The notes: generated from the sequence alone by a model not told the origin. Numbered from the stretch's first letter, positions 33,229-42,089 are shown. The stretch: 64,000 nt of DNA from Streptomyces sp. NBC_01451 (GCF_036227485.1 NZ_CP109479.1:8370001-8434000); one strand, 5' to 3'. Numbers and translations: made by a program.

Positions 33229-34562
33229 CGGGTACGCAGCCAGAGACACAGACAGGCACACAGACGCCCGCACGGACAGGCACGCGGACGGGTGCGCGGG
33301 AGAAGCCCGCCGAGCGGTTCGGCGTACTGACGGACGAGGCGGTCGAGCGTTCCCGGCGCCGCCTGGGCGTGCCCCAGCCCCAGCACAACCCCCCGCACAA
33401 CTACGAGGTGACCTGGGACGGCGTACGCCACTTCGCGTACGGCTACGGCGACGACAACCCCCTGTACTGCGACCCGGACCACGCGGCCGGCACCCGCTGG
33501 GGCGCGCTCGTCGCACCGCCCACCTTCCTCTACACGATGGGGGAGGACGCCGCCCCGAAGCCCGACCCGGAGACCAAGGCACTGCTCAGGGGCGACCCCT
33601 TCGCCGGGCTCGGCTCCTACCAGGCGGTGATGGAGTTCGAGTGGTGGCGTCCGCTCCGACTGGGCGACCGCTGCCGGGTGTTGCAGACCCAGGTGGGCGT
33701 CCACCTCAAGCCCAGCAGCTTCGGCGGACGCACGGCACACGTCGTCAAGGACTACCTCTACGCCAACGGGCGGGGCGAGATGCACGCCCTGCGCCGGGGC
33801 ACCTGGATCAACGCCGAACGGCACACGTCGAAGAAGCGGGCCAAGGAACACCTGGCGCAGGAGCCCTACACCCCAGAGCAGCTCGCCGGGATCGACGTCG
33901 CCTACGCGGCCGAGACCCGGCGCGGCGCCGAACCCCGCTTCTGGGAGGACGTCGGGATCGGCGACGAACTCCAGCCCCGGGTGAAGGGGCCGCTCACCAC
34001 CACGGACGTGGTCGTCTGGCATCTCGGCTGGGGCATGCAGCTCACCCCGCCGGGCGCCTTCGGGATCGCCGCGCGCGTCCGACGCAAGGCTCCCGGACTG
34101 TATCCGCCGAACCCGTTGAACGTCCCGGACACCGTGCAGCGGCTGCACTGGGAACCCGAGCGGGCGAAGGAACTCGGGCTGCCGAACTCGTACGACTACG
34201 GCGGGATGCGTGAGACCTGGTTGTGCCATCTGCTCACCGACTGGATCGGCGACGACGGCTGGCTGTGGAAACTGCGCTGCGAGCACCGCAGGTTCAACTA
34301 TCTCGGCGACACCACCTGGGTGCGCGGCACGGTCGTCGACAAACGCCGGGTGGACGGGCGGGCCGAGGTGCACATCGAGGTGCGGTGCGAGAACCAGCGG
34401 GGTGAGGTCACCACGCCCGGTACGGCCGTCGTGCTGCTGCCGACCCGTGACCGCGCCGTCGACCTCCCGGCGCCGCCCGCCGGGGACCTGGACGGCATGG
34501 TCGCCCATGAACTTGCCCAATTCGCCGTCACCGGCGATCAGTTGAACGATTCGAGGAGGTAG
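33225..34562 (+). CDS. Double hot-dog MaoC-like acyl-CoA dehydratase
   Basis: A 445-residue protein. After a Thr/Gln/Arg-rich N-terminus (TGTQPETQTGTQTPARTG), residues 60-110 carry YGYGDDNPLYCDPDHAAG, the MaoC hydratase motif with its Asp/His region partly changed (the His of GDxNPLH is Tyr here). The second half (about 240-430) is another hot-dog-like domain without that motif. Such two-domain proteins hydrate bulky enoyl-CoAs, as ChsH1-ChsH2 does in cholesterol breakdown. Translationally coupled to the ligase before it; its stop overlaps the GAGGAGGT site of the next gene. Confidence 0.78.
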   Translation: MTGTQPETQTGTQTPARTGTRTGAREKPAERFGVLTDEAVERSRRRLGVPQPQHNPPHNYEVTWDGVRHFAYGYGDDNPLYCDPDHAAGTRWGALVAPPTFLYTMGEDAAPKPDPETKALLRGDPFAGLGSYQAVMEFEWWRPLRLGDRCRVLQTQVGVHLKPSSFGGRTAHVVKDYLYANGRGEMHALRRGTWINAERHTSKKRAKEHLAQEPYTPEQLAGIDVAYAAETRRGAEPRFWEDVGIGDELQPRVKGPLTTTDVVVWHLGWGMQLTPPGAFGIAARVRRKAPGLYPPNPLNVPDTVQRLHWEPERAKELGLPNSYDYGGMRETWLCHLLTDWIGDDGWLWKLRCEHRRFNYLGDTTWVRGTVVDKRRVDGRAEVHIEVRCENQRGEVTTPGTAVVLLPTRDRAVDLPAPPAGDLDGMVAHELAQFAVTGDQLNDSRR

Positions 34563-34564
34563 AC

Positions 34565-35329
34565 GTGTCCGACGAGGTGCTGGTGGAGCGCCGTGGCGCG
34601 GTCCAGGTCATCACGATCAACCGCCCGGCGGTGAAGAACGCGCTGGACGCCGGGGTGGCCGCCGGAGTGGCGGCGGCGGTGGACGAGCTCGACGAGTCGG
34701 ACGAGTTGCGGGCGGGCGTCCTCACGGGGGCCGGGGGCACGTTCTCGGCCGGGATGGACCTCAAGGCGTGGCTGCGCGGCGAGTCGCCCGCGATCGAGGG
34801 CCGCGGACTGTGCGGGATCACCCTGACACCGCCGCGCAAGCCCCTGGTCGCCGCGGTCGAGGGCTGGGCCCTGGCCGGCGGCTTCGAACTCCTGCTGGCC
34901 TGCGACCTGGTGGTCGCCTCCCGCACCGCGCGGCTGGGCGTCCCCGAGGTGCGCCGGTCCCTGGTCGCCCGCGCCGGGGCGGCCCTCCACCTCCCGCGCC
35001 GCATCCCGTACGCCGTCGCGCTCGAACTGCTGCTGACCGGCGAACCGATCAGCGCGGTACGGGCGGCCGAGGTCGGCCTCGTCAACCGGCTGACGGACGA
35101 GGGCGGTTCGCTCGACGGCGCCCTCGCACTCGCCTCGGCGATCGCGGCGAACGGCCCCCTCGCCGTCGCGGCCACCAAGGAGATCGCGAGCCACGCCTCG
35201 GACTGGACGCTGGAGGAGGGGTGGGCGCGGCAGTTCGAGATCGCGGCACCCGTCTTCCGGTCGGAGGACGCCCGTGAAGGGGCCGCCGCGTTCGCCGAGA
35301 AGCGGGCGGCGGTCTGGAAGGGCCGCTGA
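34565..35329 (+). CDS. Enoyl-CoA hydratase/isomerase
   Basis: A 254-residue crotonase. FSAGMDLKAWLRGE, WALAGGFELLLACDLV and GVPEVRRSLVARAG are the oxyanion-hole and Glu regions; both catalytic Glu positions (GGFELL and PEV) are kept. A strong ribosome site, GAGGAGGT (34553-34560), overlaps the upstream stop codon, and GTG 34565 follows it. It is the third gene of the ligase-dehydratase-hydratase operon. Confidence 0.88.
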   Translation: MSDEVLVERRGAVQVITINRPAVKNALDAGVAAGVAAAVDELDESDELRAGVLTGAGGTFSAGMDLKAWLRGESPAIEGRGLCGITLTPPRKPLVAAVEGWALAGGFELLLACDLVVASRTARLGVPEVRRSLVARAGAALHLPRRIPYAVALELLLTGEPISAVRAAEVGLVNRLTDEGGSLDGALALASAIAANGPLAVAATKEIASHASDWTLEEGWARQFEIAAPVFRSEDAREGAAAFAEKRAAVWKGR

Positions 35330-35358
35330 GACCGCCGTACTCCGTACGCGGTCAAGCG

Positions 35359-35408
35359 GTGCAGCCAGTGGTGCAGCCAGTGGGTTCAGTCAGTGGTGCA
35401 GCCATGTG
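35359..35408 (+). repeat. Short tandem repeat upstream of the racemase gene
   Basis: Two exact copies of GTGCAGCCAGTG followed by two diverged ones (GGTTCAGTCAGTG, GTGCAGCCATGTG). It directly precedes regulon box 10. Confidence 0.6.
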
Positions 35409-35413
35409 GCCAT

Positions 35414-35432
35414 AATTGAGTATCCGTAATTG
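35414..35432 (+). promoter_or_regulatory. Regulon box 10 (racemase-thiolase operon)
   Basis: AATTGAGTATCCGTAATTG. It is nearly the reverse complement of the box at 40862, differing at one central base over ATTGAGTATnCGTAAT. Confidence 0.58.
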
Positions 35433-35453
35433 AGCTGGGCTGGGAGGGTGACC

Positions 35454-36614
35454 ATGACGACGGGACCTCTCGTCGGCTGCCGGGTCGTCGAACTCGGTGG
35501 CATCGGACCGGGTCCGTTCGCCGGAATGCTGCTCGCCGACCTCGGGGCGGAGGTCGTCCGCGTGGACCGGCCCGGGCGGGCGGACGAACCGGACGCGGGC
35601 GGACCGGCGGACGTGCTCAACCGGGGGAAGCGGTCGGTCGTCCTCGACCTGAAGCAGCCGGCCGGAGCGGACGCGCTCCTCCGACTGGCCGCGCGCGCCG
35701 ACGTGTTGATCGAGGGATTCCGTCCCGGTGTCACCGAACGGCTGGGCATCGGCCCGCACGACTGCCTGGCCCGCAACGCCCGCCTCGTCTACGGCCGGAT
35801 GACCGGCTGGGGCCAGGACGGGCCGCTGGCCGCCGCCGCCGGACACGACATCACCTACATCGCGCTGACGGGCGCGCTCGGCGCGATCGGGGAAGCGGGC
35901 GGTCCGCCACGGATCCCGCTCAACCTCGTCGGCGACTTCGGGGGCGGCGGCTGCTACCTCGTGATCGGCGTCCTGGCCGCCCTGCACGCCGCCGAGCGCA
36001 CCGGGCGGGGCCAGGTCGTCGACGCCGCCATCGTCGACGGCACCGCCCACCTCCTCGCCAGCACCTTCGCCAAGCTCGGACGCGGCGAGTGGAGCGACGA
36101 ACGCGGGGTCAACCGCTTCGACGGGGGCTGGCCCTTCTACGCCGTGTACGAGACCAGGGACGGCCGTCATATGGCCGTCGGCGCGCTGGAACGCAAGTTC
36201 TACCGGTGTCTGGTCGAGCTGCTCGACCTGGGCGTCGACCCGGACCGGCAACACGACCGCTCGACCTGGCCGCAACTGCGGGAGCTGCTGGAGAAGCGGT
36301 TCGCGGAGCGCACCCGGGACGAGTGGGCGACGCTGTTCGAGGGGACCGACGCGTGCGTGGCCCCCGTCCTGAGCCTCACCGAGGCGGCGGCCCACCCCCA
36401 CCTGGCCGCCCGCTCGACCCTGACCGCGCCGGACGGCGTCGTCCAGCCGGCCGCCGCACCCCGCTTCTCGGACACCCCGACCCGACCCGCGACGACCGCA
36501 CCCGCCGTCGGCGCGGACACCCGCGCGGTGTTCCGGGACTGGCAGGTCGACGGCATCGACGAACTGCTCGCCGGCGGCGCCGCGGCACAGTCCCCCCTCG
36601 ACCGACCTGCCTGA
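35454..36614 (+). CDS. Alpha-methylacyl-CoA racemase (AMACR/MCR type)
   Basis: A 386-residue class III CoA-transferase-fold protein with the racemase active site: H131 (AAGHDITYIALTGAL) and D161 (PLNLVGDFGGGG), matching H126 and D156 of M. tuberculosis MCR. NRGKRSVVLDLK and GRMTGWGQDGPL are further signatures. It would epimerise a 2-methyl-branched acyl-CoA, as needed for the side chain of sterols or isoprenoids, so that an S-specific dehydrogenase can act. ATG 35454 has GGGAGG upstream; an earlier in-frame start at 35430 overlaps the box and is less likely. Confidence 0.92.
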   Translation: MTTGPLVGCRVVELGGIGPGPFAGMLLADLGAEVVRVDRPGRADEPDAGGPADVLNRGKRSVVLDLKQPAGADALLRLAARADVLIEGFRPGVTERLGIGPHDCLARNARLVYGRMTGWGQDGPLAAAAGHDITYIALTGALGAIGEAGGPPRIPLNLVGDFGGGGCYLVIGVLAALHAAERTGRGQVVDAAIVDGTAHLLASTFAKLGRGEWSDERGVNRFDGGWPFYAVYETRDGRHMAVGALERKFYRCLVELLDLGVDPDRQHDRSTWPQLRELLEKRFAERTRDEWATLFEGTDACVAPVLSLTEAAAHPHLAARSTLTAPDGVVQPAAAPRFSDTPTRPATTAPAVGADTRAVFRDWQVDGIDELLAGGAAAQSPLDRPA

Positions 36615-36653
36615 CCCGACAGCCCCGACAGCCCCGACTGAAAGGACCCTTCC

Positions 36654-37796
36654 ATGCGAGACGCCGTCATCGTCGACGCCGTACGCGCCCCGATCGGCAA
36701 GCGCAACGGCTCGCTGGCCCCGGTGCACGCGGCGGACCTGTCGGCCGAGGTGCTCAAGGCCCTCGCTGAGCGCACCGGAATCGACCCCGGCACGGTGGAC
36801 GACGTGGTCTGGGGCTGTGTGACCCAGATCGGCGACCAGTCCAGCAACGTCGGGCGGTTCGCCGTACTCGCCGCGGGCTGGCCCGAACACGTCCCGGCCG
36901 TCACGGTCAACCGGGCCTGCGGCTCCAGCCAGCAGGCGGTCGACCAGGCCGCGCACGCCGTCATGGCGGGCCAGTACGACCTGGTGGTGGCGGGCGGCGT
37001 CGAGACCATGAGCCGGGTGCCGCTCGGCTCGCACCGGACCACCGGACAGCCGTACGGACCCGCGGCCATCGCCCGCTACGACGGGTTCGAGTTCAGCCAG
37101 GGCGCCGGCGCCGAACTCATCGCCGAGCGCTGGAAGCTGAGCCGCCACCGGCTGGACGAGTTCGCCTCCGAGTCCCATGCCAAGGCCGCCGCCGCGATCG
37201 ACTCGGGCGTCTTCGACGACCACGTCGTGCCGATCGACGTCGACGGCACCAGGTTCACCGTCGACGAGGGCCTGCGGCGCGGCACGACCCCCGACACCCT
37301 GGCCAAGCTCAAACCGTCGTTCAAGGAGGACGGCGTGATCCACGCCGGGAACGCCTCCCAGATCTCCGACGGTGCCGCCGCCCTGCTCATCACCACCCCG
37401 GAGCGCGCCCGCGACCTCGGTCTCACGCCGATCGCCCGCTACCACACCGGAGCGGTGAGCGGCGCGGACCCGATCACCATGCTCCTCGGCCCGATCCCCG
37501 CGACCGAGAAGGTACTGCGCCGCTCCGGGCTGTCCATCGAGGACATGGGCGTGTACGAGGTCAACGAGGCGTTCGCCCCCGTCCCCCTGGCCTGGCTGGC
37601 CGAGACGGGCGCCGACCCCGAGCGCCTCAACCCCCTGGGCGGCGCGATCGGCGTGGGCCACCCCCTCGGCGGCTCGGGCGCCATCCTGATGACCCGCCTG
37701 TTGGCCCGCATGCGCCAACAGGGCCTGCGGTACGGCCTCCAGACGATGTGTGAGGGCGGCGGCACGGCGAACGCGACGATCATCGAGCTGTTGTGA
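36654..37796 (+). CDS. Thiolase (FadA5-like acetyl-CoA acetyltransferase)
   Basis: A 380-residue thiolase. NRACGSSQQAVD holds the nucleophilic Cys, VNEAFAPVPLAWL and GVGHPLGGSGA the Asn and His, and TMCEGGGTANA the second Cys. The overall pattern resembles FadA5, the thiolase of sterol side-chain degradation. It follows the racemase by 39 bases with an AAAGGA ribosome site. It would release acetyl- or propionyl-CoA. Confidence 0.92.
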   Translation: MRDAVIVDAVRAPIGKRNGSLAPVHAADLSAEVLKALAERTGIDPGTVDDVVWGCVTQIGDQSSNVGRFAVLAAGWPEHVPAVTVNRACGSSQQAVDQAAHAVMAGQYDLVVAGGVETMSRVPLGSHRTTGQPYGPAAIARYDGFEFSQGAGAELIAERWKLSRHRLDEFASESHAKAAAAIDSGVFDDHVVPIDVDGTRFTVDEGLRRGTTPDTLAKLKPSFKEDGVIHAGNASQISDGAAALLITTPERARDLGLTPIARYHTGAVSGADPITMLLGPIPATEKVLRRSGLSIEDMGVYEVNEAFAPVPLAWLAETGADPERLNPLGGAIGVGHPLGGSGAILMTRLLARMRQQGLRYGLQTMCEGGGTANATIIELL

Positions 37797-37819
37797 CCCG
37801 GAGGGGCGCGATGCTGACG

Positions 37820-37874
37820 AGGGGCGCCCGGTAAGGGGCTGCGTTCAGGGGCGCGGGGAACCGCGCGACAGGCC
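37820..37874 (+). repeat. Streptomyces intergenic repeat, copy 3
   Basis: CGCCCGGTAAGGGGCTGCG followed by CAGGGGCGCGGGGAACCGCG and CGACAGGCC, closely matching copy 4 at 60491. It lies between the convergent thiolase and acyl-CoA dehydrogenase genes. Confidence 0.65.
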
Positions 37875-37924
37875 ACGACGGCGCCGCAGTCGATCGACGA
37901 CCAGTCGCACCCCCGTCGGAGCGC

Positions 37925-39121
37925 TCAGCGAGGCAACCCGAGCCCTCGCTCGGCAACCTGAGTCCGCAGAACCTCGTTGGCCCCACCAGCAATGGTGTAC
38001 GCCCGCGAGTACAGATGCGCGTCCTGCCACCACCCGCCCGCCACCACCTCCGCGTCGCCCTCGACGAGCAGTCCGTCGGTCCCCTGCATACGCAGCCCGA
38101 ACTCGGCCAGGTCATGGTTGAGTTCGCTGAAGAAGATCTTGCCCAGCAGGGCGTCACCGGCCCCCTCCGTGCCGTGCAGCATCCGTGACTGCGCCAGCGA
38201 GATCATCGCCGCGTTCACCTGCACCCGCGCCGCCAGTTCCCCGATCGTCTGCCGGGTGGCGGAGTCCTCCAGCGCGGGCCGGCCGCCGACCGGCGTCTCC
38301 TCCGCGAGCCGCACCAGGTCGTCCAGTACGGCGGACAGCTCTGCGCCGCGCGCGGCCACCCCGGAACGCTCGCGGCCGAGGCTGCTCATCGCCACCCGCC
38401 AGCCGTCGTTCACCCGGCCGATGACGTTCGAGGCCGGGATCCGGACGCCGTCGAGGAAGACCTCGTTGAAGTCGGTGGTCCCGGTGATCTCGCGCAGCGG
38501 CCGGATGCCGACACCCGGACTGCGCATGTCCAGCGCGAACGCGGTGATGCCCCTGTGCCTGGGCGCGTCACCGTCGGTGCGCGCGAGCAGGTAACCCATG
38601 TCGGCGTGCTGACCGTTGGTCGTCCACACCTTCTGCCCGTCGACGACGAACACGGCGCCGTCGTCGTCGGTGGCGCCCTCCCGGCGCGCCCGCGTCCGCA
38701 GGGACGCCAGATCGCTGCCCGCCTCCGGCTCGCTGAACAGCTGGCACCACACGTCCTCGCAGGCGCGGATGCGGGGCAGAAAGCGCGCCCGCTGTTCGTC
38801 GGTACCGAAGTCGAGCAGGGCCCCCGAGGCCAGTGAGGCCGCGCCGACCGGCGGCCAGGTGCGGGCGCGGGCGATCTCCTCGGCGACGACGAACGGTTCG
38901 AGGGGATGGGCGTCGGGCCGGCCGCCGTACTCGGCGGGCCAGTCGATGCCGAGGAAGCCCGCCGCGTACAGCTTCGCGGTCCACTCCCGGATCGCCGGCA
39001 TCAGCGCGGGGTCGGGTGAGCGCACACCGGAGTGGGTCTTGCCGCCGGGTGCGTGCTCGGCGACGAAGGCCCGCACCTTCCGCCGGAACGCCTCGATTTC
39101 GGGTGTGGGCTCCAGTCGCAT
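37925..39121 (-). CDS. Acyl-CoA dehydrogenase
   Basis: A 398-residue acyl-CoA dehydrogenase. GFLGIDWPAEYGGR, FSEPEAGSDLASLRTRARRE and DGQKVWTTNGQHADMGYLLART are FAD and substrate-loop blocks; TIAGGANEVLRTQ contains the Glu in the canonical base position. The pattern is that of the FadE17/FadE34-like long-substrate group. ATG 39119-39121 has AAGGAG 9 bases upstream; more distal in-frame starts lie beyond box 11. It is transcribed alone, divergent from the tandem GntR gene. Confidence 0.9.
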   Translation of the reverse strand: MRLEPTPEIEAFRRKVRAFVAEHAPGGKTHSGVRSPDPALMPAIREWTAKLYAAGFLGIDWPAEYGGRPDAHPLEPFVVAEEIARARTWPPVGAASLASGALLDFGTDEQRARFLPRIRACEDVWCQLFSEPEAGSDLASLRTRARREGATDDDGAVFVVDGQKVWTTNGQHADMGYLLARTDGDAPRHRGITAFALDMRSPGVGIRPLREITGTTDFNEVFLDGVRIPASNVIGRVNDGWRVAMSSLGRERSGVAARGAELSAVLDDLVRLAEETPVGGRPALEDSATRQTIGELAARVQVNAAMISLAQSRMLHGTEGAGDALLGKIFFSELNHDLAEFGLRMQGTDGLLVEGDAEVVAGGWWQDAHLYSRAYTIAGGANEVLRTQVAERGLGLPR

Positions 39122-39163
39122 CGCTGTCGGCTCCTTAACGTCGTCGTCATGCGCACGATCTCG

Positions 39164-39183
39164 AAATGAGGGTACTCTAAGTG
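39164..39183 (-). promoter_or_regulatory. Regulon box 11 (acyl-CoA dehydrogenase 37925-39121)
   Basis: AAATGAGGGTACTCTAAGTG. TACCCT on the minus strand is a weak -10; the predicted leader is about 40 bases. Confidence 0.5.
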
Positions 39184-39283
39184 TGTCTGTTGTCTCCCGT
39201 CGACAACCAGGAGCGGACCGGGAATCACCGATCCGGTCACGGCGTCGGGCACCGGGCTCGCACGTGACTCGCGCCACCGACGA

Positions 39284-39304
39284 ATAGACTGGGGATCCGC
39301 AATA
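39284..39304 (+). promoter_or_regulatory. Regulon box 12 (gntR gene, likely autoregulatory)
   Basis: GACTGGGGATCCGCAATATC forms its main part, aligning with GATTGGGTATGCGCAATAG at 27344. It lies 23 bases before the GntR start codon, suggesting autoregulation. Confidence 0.45.
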
Positions 39305-39326
39305 TCCCCTCTGAGGAGTTGGCCCC

Positions 39327-40799
39327 ATGGCGACTGCCGTCGACCGCGAACCCGCCGACGGCGAGGCCGGTGTCCCGGTCGGCAAACTCGCCGCACAGAC
39401 CGCGCACCGCATCGAGGCGACCGTCATCCGCCAGGGCTGGCCCGTCGGGGAGTCCCTCGGCTCGGAGGTGGACCTGCGGGAACGCCTGGGAGTGAGCCGC
39501 GCGGTGCTGCGCGAGGCGGTCCGTCTGGTCGAGCACCACCAGGTCGCCCGGATGCGGCGCGGCCCGAACGGCGGCCTGATCGTCTGCGCCCCCGACGCGG
39601 GACCGGCGACCCGGGCCATGGTGATCTACCTCGAATTCGTCGGCACCAGCGTCACCGACCTGCTCCAGGCCCGCCAGCTCCTCGAACCGATCGCCGCGGG
39701 CCTCGCCGCGGACCGCATCACCGAAGAGGGCATCGCCACTCTCCGTGCCACCCTCGACGGCGAGATCGCCCACTGGGACGACCCGTCGGTCCATTCGCAG
39801 GACCCGCTGCACCCGGTGCTCGGGCAGCTGTCGGGAAACCCGGTGCTGCACCTGTTCATCGACGTCCTCACCCGTCTCACCGCCCGGTACGCGCACACGT
39901 CCCGCCGGGTCACCAAGGCCGAGATGCACGCGGCGAAGGAGACCTCGCACCGGGCCCACCGCGCCGTCGTCGAAGCCGTGATCGCCGACGACGGCGCTCG
40001 CGCGCAGACGGAGCTCACCGCGCACCTGGAGTCGGTCGCCGCCTGGATCGAGAAGCACCGGGTGCGCCGCGGGCAGCGGATCGCGGGGAACGTGATCGAG
40101 CCCGAACTCGTCGAGGGTCTGCGGGCCAAGCTCGCCGAGGTGGTGGCCGCCCGTATCCACGACGACATCGCGGCGCGGGGCTGGCAGATCGGCATGGTGC
40201 TCGGTTCGGAGGCCGACCTGCTGGCCCGCTACGGCATCAGCCGGGCCGTTCTGCGGGAGGCCGTCCGGCTCCTGGAGTACCACTCGGTCGCCCGGATGCG
40301 CCGGGGCCCCGGCGGCGGCCTGGTCGTCACCGCGCCGGAACCGCAGGCCAGTATCGACACGATGGCGCTCTTCCTCGAATACCAGGGCGTCACGGCCGAC
40401 GACCTGCGGATCGTCCGCAACGCCATCGAACTCGGCATCATCGCCAGAGTGACCACCCGGCACGCGACGGGGGACACCGAGGTCGTCGAACGCCTCACGA
40501 GAGCCGTCCGGTGGCCCACCGAGGGCCCGGCCGACGAACTCCGCAAGGCCGACCTGTTCCACTCCGAACTGGCCGCCCTGGCCGACAATCCGGTGCTGTC
40601 GCTCTTCCTCTCCATCATCACCGAACTGTTCCGCCGTCACGCCTCCGGTCACGACCGCCCGCTGCCCGGCGACATGGCGGCCGAGGAGGTCCAGCACGTG
40701 CACCAGCGCATCCTCGACGCGATCGTGCAGGGCGACGCGGGGGTCGCCCGGCACCGGATGGGGCGACATTTGGATGCACTCATTCCTTGGTGGCACTGA
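39327..40799 (+). CDS. Tandem-duplicated GntR/FCD transcriptional regulator
   Basis: A 490-residue regulator, twice the usual GntR/FCD length, made of two full copies. Copy 1 (about 20-245) has a winged helix with SRAVLREAVRLVEHHQVARM and an FCD ligand domain. Copy 2 (about 266-490) has SRAVLREAVRLLEYHSVARM and a second FCD domain. Both recognition helices are intact, so one chain should act like a covalent dimer on an asymmetric palindrome. GntR/FCD proteins bind GT-Nx-AC operators and sense small acids or acyl-CoAs. Sixteen boxes with such a core lie in this window, one before this gene. GAGGAG precedes ATG 39327. Confidence 0.9.
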   Translation: MATAVDREPADGEAGVPVGKLAAQTAHRIEATVIRQGWPVGESLGSEVDLRERLGVSRAVLREAVRLVEHHQVARMRRGPNGGLIVCAPDAGPATRAMVIYLEFVGTSVTDLLQARQLLEPIAAGLAADRITEEGIATLRATLDGEIAHWDDPSVHSQDPLHPVLGQLSGNPVLHLFIDVLTRLTARYAHTSRRVTKAEMHAAKETSHRAHRAVVEAVIADDGARAQTELTAHLESVAAWIEKHRVRRGQRIAGNVIEPELVEGLRAKLAEVVAARIHDDIAARGWQIGMVLGSEADLLARYGISRAVLREAVRLLEYHSVARMRRGPGGGLVVTAPEPQASIDTMALFLEYQGVTADDLRIVRNAIELGIIARVTTRHATGDTEVVERLTRAVRWPTEGPADELRKADLFHSELAALADNPVLSLFLSIITELFRRHASGHDRPLPGDMAAEEVQHVHQRILDAIVQGDAGVARHRMGRHLDALIPWWH

Positions 40800-40861
40800 C
40801 CGGCAGCGGTCGCGGGAGGTCATGTACAGCCACTTTCCTGATCGCTCTGGACCGAGGATGG

Positions 40862-40882
40862 TAATTACGTATACTCAATAGG
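40862..40882 (+). promoter_or_regulatory. Regulon box 13 (acyl-CoA dehydrogenase 40902)
   Basis: AATTACGTATACTCAATAGG is the core part. TATACT (40870-40875) is a good -10 hexamer, placing the start of transcription about 20 bases before ATG 40902. Confidence 0.6.
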
Positions 40883-40901
40883 GTCCACTGAAGGAGCTTC
40901 G

Positions 40902-42089
40902 ATGCGCCGGACCCTGTTCGAACAGGATCATGAGGACTTCCGTCTCCTGGTCCGCGACTTCATCGCCCGCGAAGTGCTCCCGGTGTACGAGGACTGGCGT
41001 CGCGCCGAACTCGTCCCCCGTGAACTGTTCACCTCGATGGGCAAGCTCGGCATCATCGGCACGGCGATCCCCGAGGAGTACGGCGGAGGCGGCTCGGACG
41101 ACTACCGCTTCAACGTCGTCATCCAGGAGGAGTGCGCCCGCGCCGGCGTGACACTGGGCGGCCTGCGGACCCATCTCGACGTGGTCGTCCCGTACTTCAC
41201 CGGGCTGGCCAACGCCGAGCAGCGGGCCCGCTGGTTCCCGGGGCTCGCCTCGGGAGAGCTGTACACCGCGGTCGCGATGAGTGAACCCGGCACCGGGTCG
41301 GACCTCGCCGGCGTCACGACGAAGGCGGTCCGCGAAAGTGGGGGTACCCCCGCCAGTGAGGGCGTAGCCGGCGGGGGAGACCACTACGTCCTCGACGGGG
41401 CGAAGACGTTCATCACCGGAGGCCACCACGCCGACTTGGTGATCGTCGTGGCCCGCACCGCCACCGATCCGGACAACCGGCGCGCCGGGCTGTCCCTGCT
41501 GGTGGTGGAGAAGGGAATGCCCGGGTTCACCGTCGGGCGCAGGCTGGAGAAGATCGGCCTCCAGGTCCAGGACACCGTGGAGCTGTCCTTCGACGGCGTC
41601 CGCGTCCCCGCCGCCAACCTGCTCGGCGAGGAGGGCGCCGCCTTCTCCCTCCTCGGCCGCAACCTGGCCCAGGAACGGCTGGCCATCGCGGTCGGCGCCG
41701 TCGCCCAGGCCCGCGCGGCGATCGACCTGACCGTCACCTACGTACGCGACCGGACCGTGTTCGGGAAACCGGTCGCGCACTTCCAGAACACGAAGTTCGA
41801 ACTCGCCGCTCTGGACACCGAGGTGACAGCGGCCCAGGCTCTGCTGGACGCGGCGATCACGGCACTCGTCGCCGGCGACCTGAGTCCCGTCGACGCGGCC
41901 AGGACCAAGCTGTTCTGCACCGAGACACAGGGCCGGGTGGTCGACCGCTGTCTCCAACTGCACGGCGGCTACGGCTACATCCTCGAATCACCGATCGCGC
42001 GGCTGTACGCGGACGCCAGGGTGACCCGTATCTACGGCGGCACCAGCGAGGTCCTGAAGACCATCATCAGCAAATCCCTGGGACTGTGA
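40902..42089 (+). CDS. Acyl-CoA dehydrogenase with an in-frame repeat insertion
   Basis: A 395-residue canonical acyl-CoA dehydrogenase. AMSEPGTGSDLAGVTTKAVR, LDGAKTFITGGHHADLVIVV and QLHGGYGYILESPIARLYAD are family blocks, and RIYGGTSEVLKT holds the catalytic Glu. Between R144/E145 and D160 there are about 14 extra residues (SGGTPASEGVAGGG) encoded by a palindromic Streptomyces repeat at 41337-41378. The site is the loop before the beta-domain strand DHYVLDGAKTF, so the enzyme may still fold. Transcribed alone from box 13, with AAGGAG before ATG 40902. Confidence 0.92.
   Translation: MRRTLFEQDHEDFRLLVRDFIAREVLPVYEDWRRAELVPRELFTSMGKLGIIGTAIPEEYGGGGSDDYRFNVVIQEECARAGVTLGGLRTHLDVVVPYFTGLANAEQRARWFPGLASGELYTAVAMSEPGTGSDLAGVTTKAVRESGGTPASEGVAGGGDHYVLDGAKTFITGGHHADLVIVVARTATDPDNRRAGLSLLVVEKGMPGFTVGRRLEKIGLQVQDTVELSFDGVRVPAANLLGEEGAAFSLLGRNLAQERLAIAVGAVAQARAAIDLTVTYVRDRTVFGKPVAHFQNTKFELAALDTEVTAAQALLDAAITALVAGDLSPVDAARTKLFCTETQGRVVDRCLQLHGGYGYILESPIARLYADARVTRIYGGTSEVLKTIISKSLGL
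41337..41378 (+). repeat. Palindromic repeat inserted in a coding region
   Basis: GGGGGTACCCCC (41340-41351) is a perfect palindrome, and CCCCCGCC (41347-41354) pairs with GGCGGGGG (41370-41377). This is the form of the GGGGGTACCCCC-type repeats scattered through Streptomyces genomes, here kept in frame in the acyl-CoA dehydrogenase gene. Confidence 0.7.
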
